DNA of 6,432 nt from Bacillota bacterium (lineage in GTDB: Bacteria; Bacillota; Limnochordia; Darwinibacteriales; Darwinibacteriaceae): positions 1 to 6,432 of the forward strand of contig JAAZLY010000041.1 in NCBI GenBank assembly GCA_012799115.1, written 5' to 3'. Below are positions 1-5,643 of the stretch, in pieces; the stretch's first letter is position 1, and each line of letters opens with the position of its first letter. The position numbers and the translations under genes are program-made. The notes under the pieces were generated by a model. It saw only the letters and a list, made by a program, of their open reading frames with translations, was not told where the DNA came from and made no database searches.

Positions 1-31
1 GATCTATGTCACCTGGTTGACGCAAAAGGAA

Positions 32-54
32 TACGGCCCCATTCAGGGGCCGTA
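32..54 (-). terminator. Rho-independent terminator of the chemoreceptor gene
   Basis: A perfect 9-bp stem, TACGGCCCC (32-40) against GGGGCCGTA (46-54), closes a 5-nt loop. Read on the minus strand it is followed by ATTCCTTTT, a T-rich though interrupted tract, and it lies about 50 nt past the chemoreceptor stop codon. On the plus strand the stem is followed by AAGAAC, so it should not terminate plus-strand transcripts. The right arm shares bases with the first copy of the adjacent tandem repeat. Confidence 0.8.
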
Positions 55-83
55 AAGAACGCGGTTCCGTAAAGAACGCGGTT
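50..83. repeat. Perfect 17-bp tandem duplication
   Basis: The unit CCGTAAAGAACGCGGTT occurs twice head to tail with no mismatch (50-66 and 67-83). Each copy contains a short inverted repeat, GAAC-GCG-GTTC; in the second copy the arms extend to AGAAC/GTTCT. The first five bases of copy 1 (50-54) are also part of the terminator stem. On the minus strand the array lies in the 3' untranslated region of the chemoreceptor mRNA, so that RNA could form two small hairpins directly before the terminator hairpin. A simple slippage duplication is the default explanation. Confidence 0.9.
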
Positions 84-103
84 CTATATAGGTTTGAGTG
101 AAG

Positions 104-2089
104 TTATTCTGTCTTGAAACGACTCACGATCTCCTGTAACTCACTTGCCATAGAAGCAAGTCGTTCCATCATATTGGCGTTCTCTGCGGTCATGGCTGCC
201 TGTTCTTCTGTAGCGGCCAGGATCTCCTCGCCGTCGACAGCCTGTTGCCGAGCTTCTTTGACAATGTCATCCGTGGATGCGGAAAGTTCAGCAATGGAAG
301 CACTCATCTCCTGAACCCCACTTGTTAAGTTGGCGATTAGCCCAACAATCTCGTTAAAGGTCTTCTTCGTCTCCTGTACATTCGTAGCCCCTAGGTTCAC
401 CTGGGATGTAGTCTCCCGGGTCTGGGCTGTTAGTTCGTGGATGATGCGAACAATATTCGCTGCGGAATTCCGTGTGTCATCGGCGAGGGTTCGGACTTCG
501 TCAGCTACTACTGCAAAGCCCCGCCCATGTTCGCCTGCTCTGGCAGCTTCAATGGACGCATTGAGTGATAAGAGGTTTGTCTGTTCGGCTATATCGCTGA
601 TAACAGCGACAATACTTTCGATTTCCTGGGCGGCTTTGTTTAGGTTGATAACACTACCCTTGGCATCGGCCGATGGATCTAAAAGCGCTCCCATGCTTTT
701 TTCTGTTGTTTCCATGAGTTCCAGACCATCACGGGCGAGGGCATTGACACTGGTCGATACATCATTCATGACCTGCGAGTTCCGGCTCAACTGCTCAACT
801 GCTCTGGAAAATTGCCCCATAGAGGAGTCGATGATCACCGCGGAACGCGATAGGTTGCTGGCTTTAGCGGCTACTTCTTCAATGGAAGCTGACGTCTCCT
901 GGGATGACGCAGCTAGTTGCTCCGTAGAGGTTGCCGTTTCGTGAGTAGAGCGGGTTAGAGTATCCGCCAGGGACTTCAAGTTGTTCTCCATGGAGATGAA
1001 AGCCTTGACCAAGGTTCCAATCTCATCTCGGCGCCTCTCCATCCTCCTTGTAAACAACCGATGGCTGTTAAGATCGCCAGACTCCATACTCTCAAAGGCC
1101 TTGACGAAGACTCGTAGCGGCCTGAGTTGCCAACTAACGAAGGCGACCACTGCCAGAAAAATGGCGAGGATGGCGATTGTGAAGATCGTGATCAAGGACT
1201 TGGCGATACCAGTCACAGGTGCTGTCATTCGCTCGACAGAAACACTCGAACCTAAGAAAAGGTCGCCATCGGCTAGGGCTACGAGGGTTAAGTAGTCGAC
1301 TTCTCCCATCTCTTCTGCCATGTCCTCGGCCTCTGCGATCCGCTCTAAGTACCAGGGATCATCGGTGACAGTTCCAATTCGATCTGGATCGACATGATTG
1401 AGGATCACGCCCTCCTTGTTTAGGAGTACGGTGTTTCCATACTCCCCGAGCTCGGTGGAAAGAGAGGCGAACAAGAGCTTAATATCGATGACCCCAACGA
1501 GGTAACCGATGATCTCAGTACCACCTGGCTTGTGAATTGGTACGCTGTGCAGGACAAAATTCTGCCCATCAATTTCTTTGGTGTTGCCGAGGGGAATATC
1601 CTGGTACTCTGCAATCTGAAGCGAGACCCCCAAATGCTCTCTACCCTGGACATCTGTATTTCCAGCCATGATATCTAAAATGCTTGCCTCTTTGAATCTT
1701 GAGTCGGCTACGATCATACCGTCTGCTGTGACAATAGACAGGATATGGAGAAGGTCCCAGTTGCTGACCTCCCGTTCGAGGCGGCTACCAGTGGCCTGTA
1801 CCACATTACGCCCCAAAAATTCGTTCATATCCGTCGCATTGCTGGCCAGATCAGCTAGGCTACGCATGTTCTGATCCTGTGCAATCCGCTGTAACTCTCG
1901 TTCGGCTGTGGAAAAAATGTCGGTAATGCTCTCCCATTGGAAGTTGCTCATGAGGGCAATTTGGTCATTGATCTGATCGCGAACAATATCGCCTGTGGAT
2001 TGATAAATGAAGACTCCGACAACTGTCATGGCGATGAGGACAATGATGGATACAACTAGGCTGACCTTCCAACTCAGATTGATGCGCAT
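104..2089 (-). CDS. Methyl-accepting chemotaxis protein with Cache-type sensor
   Basis: This is a transmembrane chemoreceptor of 661 residues. It should bind a ligand outside the cell and control the CheA-CheW kinase complex, with methylation by CheR and CheB. Membrane segments lie at about 9-29 and 297-319. The region between them has the look of a double Cache sensor, with strand-turn segments near VTADGMIVADS (120-130) and LLNKEGVILNH (222-232). HAMP covers about 320-373. The signalling domain contains the near-invariant hairpin tip around residues 502-530 (EQTNLLSLNASIEAARAGE, then HGRGFAVVADEVR). Candidate methylation pairs are E390/Q391, E404/E405 and E628/E629. The domain is about 145 residues long on each side of the tip, so it looks intact, and there is no C-terminal NWETF-type CheR tether. 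The start is the ATG at 2089-2087, nine nt after GGGGAGGT; an in-frame ATG 46 codons upstream would add a charged, poorly conserved-looking leader ahead of the first membrane segment and is less likely. No other chemotaxis gene is in view, so the ligand is unknown. Confidence 0.95.
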   Translation of the reverse strand: MRINLSWKVSLVVSIIVLIAMTVVGVFIYQSTGDIVRDQINDQIALMSNFQWESITDIFSTAERELQRIAQDQNMRSLADLASNATDMNEFLGRNVVQATGSRLEREVSNWDLLHILSIVTADGMIVADSRFKEASILDIMAGNTDVQGREHLGVSLQIAEYQDIPLGNTKEIDGQNFVLHSVPIHKPGGTEIIGYLVGVIDIKLLFASLSTELGEYGNTVLLNKEGVILNHVDPDRIGTVTDDPWYLERIAEAEDMAEEMGEVDYLTLVALADGDLFLGSSVSVERMTAPVTGIAKSLITIFTIAILAIFLAVVAFVSWQLRPLRVFVKAFESMESGDLNSHRLFTRRMERRRDEIGTLVKAFISMENNLKSLADTLTRSTHETATSTEQLAASSQETSASIEEVAAKASNLSRSAVIIDSSMGQFSRAVEQLSRNSQVMNDVSTSVNALARDGLELMETTEKSMGALLDPSADAKGSVINLNKAAQEIESIVAVISDIAEQTNLLSLNASIEAARAGEHGRGFAVVADEVRTLADDTRNSAANIVRIIHELTAQTRETTSQVNLGATNVQETKKTFNEIVGLIANLTSGVQEMSASIAELSASTDDIVKEARQQAVDGEEILAATEEQAAMTAENANMMERLASMASELQEIVSRFKTE

Positions 2090-2098
2090 GAATGAAGT

Positions 2099-2106
2099 AC
2101 CTCCCC
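2099..2106 (-). promoter_or_regulatory. Ribosome binding site fixing the chemoreceptor start
   Basis: GGGGAGGT on the minus strand lies nine nt ahead of the ATG at 2089. It is the strongest Shine-Dalgarno match upstream of the gene and supports this start over the in-frame ATG at 2227, which has no comparable site in the bases read. Confidence 0.8.
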
Positions 2107-2282
2107 TACGATTGGATACTGCAGTAGGCTTAATTGGATAAATTGTAAACTTAGTCTCTCTTCTACGAAGAAGCTGTGAGTCCTCTTTTCTTCTTAAGTT
2201 GTTGATAACTCTATGTAAACAGAGCATCCTTAGCCCCCTGGCAGGGATTAGGAGTTTTATCGATAAGAGATTTGTATGAAGT

Positions 2283-2296
2283 CAAAGGGGGCTTTG
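2283..2296 (+). promoter_or_regulatory. Hydrolase ribosome binding site inside a small inverted repeat
   Basis: The purine-rich stretch AAAGGGGG (2284-2291) precedes the hydrolase start by nine nt (ATG at 2301) or six nt (TTG at 2298). It is embedded in the inverted repeat CAAAG-GGGG-CTTTG, a 5-bp stem whose loop would be four G residues. The same G run could instead pair with AGCCCCC at 2232-2238. Either fold would occupy the ribosome binding site; whether it forms in RNA is inference. Confidence 0.5.
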
Positions 2297-2300
2297 CTTG

Positions 2301-3263
2301 ATGCGTTTTTTCCTTGTCTTTATTTTCCTTGCCATCATCTTGGGCGCTATGCTTGTTGCAGCTAGTCTATATTTCTACAACGTGGCCATCAAGCGGAGTA
2401 AGAAAGAATTTCTCCGCGACGATCCAGATCTCCAGCCTCCCAAACGGGAACAAGAGGTAGACGCTGGTCAGAAGCGGACAGAACTCAGCGGTAGAGATTG
2501 GTTGGAATTGCAGCCCTTAGAGACTTGGCAGATGGAGTCCGACGATGGGCTTCGTCTCGTAGCTCACTACCTACCTGCTAACACTCCTACTTTGAAGACG
2601 GTGGTTCTAGCCCATGGATATACATCGCAAGGTAAGGATATGGGGAGTTTTGCTCGCTTCTATCGAGATGATCTCGGTTATAATGTGTTGATGCCAGATG
2701 CTAGAGGGCATGGCCAGAGTGGGGGAGATTACATTGGCTTTGGCTGGCCTGAGCGCAAAGACTATTTGCTCTGGATTCAAGAGCTCCTCACCAGACTAGG
2801 AGACGACGTGCAAATTGTTCTTCACGGGATATCGATGGGTGGGGCTACCGTTATGATGGTCAGCGGTGAACCCCTTCCAAACCAAGTGAAGGCGATCATA
2901 GAGGATTGCGGCTATACCTCGGCCTGGGACGAGCTCGCGTACCAGCTCAAGAGGATGTACAAATTGCCGGTCTTTCCGATTCTTCCTGCCACCAGTTTTG
3001 TGACAAGGAAGAAGGCTGGTTATAGTCTTTCTGAGGCATCCGCCCTCAAACAACTCGAAAGGAACACCCGCCCCATGCTCTTTATCCATGGTGAGGAGGA
3101 CCGATTTGTTCCGATGGAGATGGTGTGGGAGTTGTATCAGGCTTGCCAGAGTGAAAAGGAGATCTATATCGTCAAAGGGGCCGGCCACGGAACTGCCTTT
3201 GGAACAGATAGGGTAGCCTATGTACAAAAGGTACGTGCTTTTCTGGATCGGTTCATCGATTAG
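2301..3263 (+). CDS. Membrane-anchored alpha/beta hydrolase
   Basis: This is a 320-residue serine hydrolase of the alpha/beta fold, resembling the YqkD-like and S33/Hydrolase_4 group that hydrolyses esters or amides; the substrate is unknown. One hydrophobic segment at about residues 2-25 is followed by the positive stretch KRSKK, which suggests an uncleaved anchor with the catalytic domain on the cytoplasmic side (inference). Catalytic features in order are the oxyanion-region HGYTSQG (105-111), DARGHGQS (133-140), the nucleophile S178 in GISMGG, D267 in HGEEDRFVP and H296 in GAGHG. The triad is complete, so the enzyme is probably active. Length is normal for the group. The gene is likely monocistronic, facing away from the chemoreceptor and followed by a hairpin. 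The ATG at 2301 is chosen; an immediately preceding in-frame TTG at 2298 would add a single Met and cannot be excluded. Confidence 0.9.
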   Translation: MRFFLVFIFLAIILGAMLVAASLYFYNVAIKRSKKEFLRDDPDLQPPKREQEVDAGQKRTELSGRDWLELQPLETWQMESDDGLRLVAHYLPANTPTLKTVVLAHGYTSQGKDMGSFARFYRDDLGYNVLMPDARGHGQSGGDYIGFGWPERKDYLLWIQELLTRLGDDVQIVLHGISMGGATVMMVSGEPLPNQVKAIIEDCGYTSAWDELAYQLKRMYKLPVFPILPATSFVTRKKAGYSLSEASALKQLERNTRPMLFIHGEEDRFVPMEMVWELYQACQSEKEIYIVKGAGHGTAFGTDRVAYVQKVRAFLDRFID

Positions 3264-3288
3264 ACATCAATACGGAGGCTTAGCTCGG

Positions 3289-3316
3289 GGTCCTGGCTGT
3301 GGTCAGGATCTTGTTT
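3289..3316 (+). terminator. Possible terminator after the hydrolase gene
   Basis: GGTCCTG (3289-3295) and CAGGATC (3304-3310) pair as a 7-bp stem with one G-U pair and an 8-nt loop, followed by TTGTTT. It begins 25 nt past the hydrolase stop codon and precedes the regulator promoter. The stem is modest and the T tract is interrupted, so termination may be partial. Confidence 0.5.
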
Positions 3317-3323
3317 CGTATAG

Positions 3324-3349
3324 GTTGACTTTATCAACTGAAGTTAACT
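3324..3349. promoter_or_regulatory. Two adjacent palindromes, candidate operator
   Basis: GTTGA-CTTTA-TCAAC (3324-3338) and the perfect 8-bp palindrome AGTTAACT (3342-3349) lie back to back, with centres about 14-15 bp apart, roughly one and a half helical turns. They sit immediately upstream of the predicted -35 element of the regulator gene. XRE-family proteins commonly bind short inverted repeats beside their own genes, so autoregulation by the downstream regulator is a reasonable inference. No binding evidence exists in the sequence itself. Confidence 0.4.
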
Positions 3350-3358
3350 AAGGCTCCA

Positions 3359-3387
3359 TTGTTGGTTTGATTCACCAGGCGTATAAT
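3359..3387 (+). promoter_or_regulatory. Sigma-A type promoter for the regulator-transporter operon
   Basis: A perfect -10 hexamer TATAAT (3382-3387) lies exactly 17 nt from TTGTTG (3359-3364), which matches the -35 consensus at its first three bases. Initiation would fall near 3393-3395, only about 11-13 nt before the regulator ATG at 3406 and right at the start of the Shine-Dalgarno sequence. This is the best promoter candidate in the window; the weak -35 fits a promoter that needs or tolerates a regulator. Confidence 0.55.
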
Positions 3388-3405
3388 GAAGATGAGGTGA
3401 TGGTT

Positions 3406-4524
3406 ATGAAGGGGATCAACATTGCTCGGTCTATTCTTGAGGGACGCAAGGCCAAAGGTATAACGCAGGAAACATTGGCGCATCACATGGGTGTCTCGAA
3501 GGCATCTGTTTCCAAATGGGAAACGGGACAAAGCTATCCGGATATAACCTTACTACCACACTTGGCCACGTACTTTAATATCAGCATTGATGAGCTTGTG
3601 GGGTACGAGCCACAGATGACCAAGGAAGAGATCCGCAAACTGTACCACCAATTGTCCTTGGATTTTGCCACATTACCCTTTGAGCAGGTTATGGATACTT
3701 GCCGTGAGACGATGAAGAAGTACTATTCCTGCTATCCACTACTTGTGCAAATGTGCATCCTTCTCCTTAATCACTTTGGTGAAGCAACAACGGCAGAGCT
3801 AAGGCTAGAGACTCTGGAGGAAGTTCAGGATCTCTGTATGAGGATTAAGACAGAGAGCGATGATCTTTCGCTGAAACGACAAGCTGCGTTTCTCGAGGCC
3901 ATCTGCGCTTTGAGCTTGAGAAACCCAGCTCGCGTCATTGACTTGCTCGAACCGGTGAACTCTCCTTGGATAGGCGATGAGGTTCTCGTAGCTTCAGCTC
4001 ACTATGCCCTTGGTGATATCGCTCAAGCTAAGGAGACGGCTCAGGTAGGGATCTTTCAGCATTTGATGGCGATTTTCGCCATTTTACCAAACTACTTAGT
4101 GTTCAATGTAGATGATGGGGTGAAGTATGATCAGATCATGTCCCGGACCCTGGCTCTCATCGAGCTCTTTGAGGTAGAAAGCCTCCATCCTGCAATTTTG
4201 TTCGCCGTTTACCTAGCTGGAGCCCAGGGTTACCTCATGCAAGGCGAAGAGGCCAAGGCTCTAGATGTCTTGGGACGCTATGTAGACTTGGCGACAGCAG
4301 ACATCTACCCCATTGAGTTTTCTGGTGATGCCTTCTTCGATAAAGTGGATGCTTGGTTCGCAGAATTTGACTTAGGTGTCAAGCCCCCCAGACATGATAT
4401 GTCCATCAGGGCTGGTATGGTCGATGCTTTAGTCAAAGATCCGGTTTTTGCCCAGCTGAAGGAAAATGTTCGGTTCCAAAACATGGTGAAGAAACTCGAA
4501 AAACTAATACCGCGAGGTGATTGA
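3406..4524 (+). CDS. XRE-family regulator with large helical C-terminal domain
   Basis: This 372-residue protein has an N-terminal Cro/CI-type helix-turn-helix at about 4-64. The turn and recognition helix are clear (TQETLAHHMGVSKASVSKWE, residues 20-39), followed by the family's typical PDITLLPHLATYFNISIDELVGY. From about 70 to 372 the protein is predicted to be mostly helical and TPR-like, for instance AHYALGDIAQAKE (198-210) and AGAQGYLMQGEEAKALDVLG (271-290), which suits ligand, peptide or partner binding. It probably regulates the three membrane-transport genes that follow with a 1-nt gap. The ATG at 3406 is chosen because GAGGTGA (3394-3400) ends five nt before it; the ATG at 3400 overlaps that site, and a TTG-initiated extension to 3367 would start upstream of the predicted -10 box. 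Whether it represses or activates is unknown. Confidence 0.88.
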   Translation: MKGINIARSILEGRKAKGITQETLAHHMGVSKASVSKWETGQSYPDITLLPHLATYFNISIDELVGYEPQMTKEEIRKLYHQLSLDFATLPFEQVMDTCRETMKKYYSCYPLLVQMCILLLNHFGEATTAELRLETLEEVQDLCMRIKTESDDLSLKRQAAFLEAICALSLRNPARVIDLLEPVNSPWIGDEVLVASAHYALGDIAQAKETAQVGIFQHLMAIFAILPNYLVFNVDDGVKYDQIMSRTLALIELFEVESLHPAILFAVYLAGAQGYLMQGEEAKALDVLGRYVDLATADIYPIEFSGDAFFDKVDAWFAEFDLGVKPPRHDMSIRAGMVDALVKDPVFAQLKENVRFQNMVKKLEKLIPRGD

Positions 4525-4525
4525 G

Positions 4526-4729
4526 ATGACAACTCTGCAAGAATATTGGCCCTTTTTGGTTCCCTTGATTGTTGCCCAGTTTGGCTTGATGATCACTGCT
4601 TTAGTCCATGTACTCAAACATCCTAGGTATAAGTTTGGGTCACGGGCACTTTGGATTCCAGTTGTGGTGCTCTTCCAGATCATTGGTCCTGTGGTCTATT
4701 TTGTCTTTGGTCGAGGTGAGGACGATTGA
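4526..4729 (+). CDS. Small two-helix PLDc_N (YxlE-like) membrane protein
   Basis: This 67-residue protein has two predicted membrane helices, about 9-29 and 41-62. They are joined by a basic loop (KHPRYKFGSR, residues 31-40), which the positive-inside rule would place in the cytoplasm. The second helix carries the PLDc_N hallmark: ALWIPVVVL, then GPVVYFVFGR at 54-63. This family is named for its position at the N-terminus of cardiolipin synthases, but here it stands alone without a catalytic HKD domain, so it is not expected to be an enzyme. In B. subtilis the similar YxlE lies beside the YxlF-YxlG ABC transporter and is known as a negative regulator of SigY activity. Here it lies between an XRE regulator and the same type of transporter, which suggests an accessory or regulatory role. 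The ATG at 4526 is five nt after AGGTGA; a GTG at 4517 would fall within that site. Confidence 0.85.
   Translation: MTTLQEYWPFLVPLIVAQFGLMITALVHVLKHPRYKFGSRALWIPVVVLFQIIGPVVYFVFGRGEDD
4713..4721 (+). promoter_or_regulatory. Ribosome binding site supporting the TTG start of the ATPase
   Basis: GAGGTGAGG, embedded in the last codons of the small membrane protein, lies four nt ahead of TTG at 4726 (six nt counted from the GAGGTGA core). The TTG overlaps the preceding TGA stop by four bases, so a terminating ribosome can restart in place. There is no ATG at a comparable position. Confidence 0.75.
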
Positions 4730-5643
4730 ACATTCTGGAGATACGCGATTTGCAAATGAGTTTCGGGACGAATCAAGTGTTACAGGGGCTTAATATGGTT
4801 GTACCTGAACATTCGGTTTTTGGCCTTGTGGGTCGAAATGGCGCGGGCAAGACAACGACGATGAAAATCGTACTTGGACTTCTCGAGGCACAAAAGGGAG
4901 AGGTCTATGTCTGCGGTGAGAGGGTTCACTATGGGACCGCCAAGACCAATCGTTATATTGGTTTCTTGCCAGATGTACCTGAGTTCTATGGCTACATGCG
5001 GCCTTTAGAGTACTTGCGCCTTTGCGGGGAGATCACTGGTTTGTCTTCGGCGCAGATCAAAGCCAAGAGCAAGGAGCTTCTTGAGCTTGTGGGTCTTGAG
5101 GGAGTGAACCGCAGAATCGGTGGCTTTTCTCGGGGTATGAAGCAAAGGTTAGGTATTGCGCAGGCACTACTCAACGAACCGCGGCTCTTGATTTGTGATG
5201 AACCTACATCGGCTTTAGATCCCATTGGACGTAGACAGATCCTTGAGATTCTCTCTGCCATTCGGGGACAGACCACCGTTGTGTTTTCGACCCACATTCT
5301 CTCGGACGTGGAGAGAATCTGTGACCGTATTGCCGTCTTGGAGCAAGGTAAACTTGTCTTGTCGGGTACCTTAAGCGAGATCCAGAAGCAGCATCGTCGA
5401 AACAGCTATAGCATAAGGTTTGCCTCAGATCAAGAGGCGGAGGAGTTTGCCCAGAATGACGAGTTGAATAACCCCCAGATCCAGCTGACAAGGGAGGGGC
5501 GCTCGTTGATTGTGTCGATAGAAGACAGCTCAAGGGGAGGCCAAGAACTGATTGATCTCTTATCAAAGAAGCAGATGGTTCCGGAGCGATTCGAGGCTAT
5601 GGAACCGACCCTTGAGAGCCTCTTTGAGGAGGTGGTCCAGTGA
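4726..5643 (+). CDS. ABC exporter ATP-binding subunit (YxlF/CcmA-like)
   Basis: This 305-residue ATPase powers the permease encoded next. It shows Walker A GRNGAGKTT (36-44, K42), the signature region FSRGMKQ (134-140, in place of LSGGQ), Walker B LLICDEP (154-160, catalytic E159), D-loop SALD (162-165) and switch H190 in STH. The Q-loop position reads LPDVPEFY (81-88), with Asp where Gln is usual; to my knowledge this variant is frequent in this exporter subfamily, so it need not mean loss of activity. Residues from about 218 form a C-terminal accessory domain typical of ABC-2 exporter ATPases. Length fits the family. The start is TTG at 4726, overlapping the preceding stop by four bases, with a strong ribosome binding site. 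The gene overlaps the permease by four bases, which implies coupled translation. The substrate cannot be inferred; antibiotic, peptide or lipid export are all possible. Confidence 0.93.
   Translation: MNILEIRDLQMSFGTNQVLQGLNMVVPEHSVFGLVGRNGAGKTTTMKIVLGLLEAQKGEVYVCGERVHYGTAKTNRYIGFLPDVPEFYGYMRPLEYLRLCGEITGLSSAQIKAKSKELLELVGLEGVNRRIGGFSRGMKQRLGIAQALLNEPRLLICDEPTSALDPIGRRQILEILSAIRGQTTVVFSTHILSDVERICDRIAVLEQGKLVLSGTLSEIQKQHRRNSYSIRFASDQEAEEFAQNDELNNPQIQLTREGRSLIVSIEDSSRGGQELIDLLSKKQMVPERFEAMEPTLESLFEEVVQ
5626..5635 (+). promoter_or_regulatory. Ribosome binding site supporting the GTG start of the permease
   Basis: GAGGAGGTGG lies just ahead of GTG at 5640 and is a near-perfect match to the anti-Shine-Dalgarno sequence. 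The GTG shares four bases (GTGA) with the ATPase stop codon, so this start and translational coupling are both well supported. Confidence 0.8.

Larger units (their letters stand above)
2090..2300. other. Divergent intergenic region between chemoreceptor and hydrolase
   Basis: About 210 bp hold the upstream regions of two diverging genes. I find no convincing sigma-A promoter in either direction and no SigD-type motif (TAAA, about 15 nt, CCGATAT) for the chemoreceptor. Seen directly: a perfect 10-bp palindrome TTATCGATAA (2257-2266), a 5-bp inverted repeat CTTCT-ACGA-AGAAG near 2160-2173, the heptamer GTTTACA twice on the minus strand (starting near 2220 and 2150), and AGCCCCC (2232-2238), which is complementary to GGGGGCT (2287-2293) at the hydrolase ribosome binding site. 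Promoters must lie here, but I cannot place them. Confidence 0.5.

Noticed and set aside
2..55. A short plus-strand open frame entering from the left edge and ending at TAA 53-55, which could be the tail of a neighbouring gene.
   Set aside because: Only 17 codons are visible and a second frame is also open; the frame runs through the chemoreceptor terminator stem. There is not enough sequence to claim a gene.
330..944. Long plus-strand open frame (about 200 codons) antisense to the chemoreceptor.
   Set aside because: It is low-complexity, rich in Ser, Ala and Thr, and mirrors the conserved signalling-domain coding sequence; no ribosome binding site or family resemblance.
2090..2227. A 46-codon N-terminal extension of the chemoreceptor from the in-frame ATG at 2227.
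   Set aside because: The leader is polar and unlike chemoreceptor N-termini, while the ATG at 2089 is followed directly by the membrane segment and preceded by GGGGAGGT at good spacing.
2202..2280. Possible sigma-A promoter for the hydrolase, such as TTGATA at 2202 or the TATGAA at 2275 as a -10 element.
   Set aside because: No partner hexamer of reasonable quality occurs at 16-18 nt from either element, and TATGAA would start transcription inside the ribosome binding site.
3367..3405. A TTG-initiated extension of the XRE regulator.
   Set aside because: It would begin upstream of the TATAAT box and lacks a ribosome binding site; the ATG at 3406 has GAGGTGA at ideal distance and begins directly before the helix-turn-helix.
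4608..4793. A 61-codon plus-strand frame spanning the end of the PLDc_N gene and the start of the ATPase gene.
   Set aside because: It overlaps two well-supported genes in another frame and its product has no recognisable character.
5204..5566. Minus-strand open frame of about 120 codons inside the ATPase gene.
   Set aside because: It is a shadow of the coding strand with no ribosome binding site or conserved motif.
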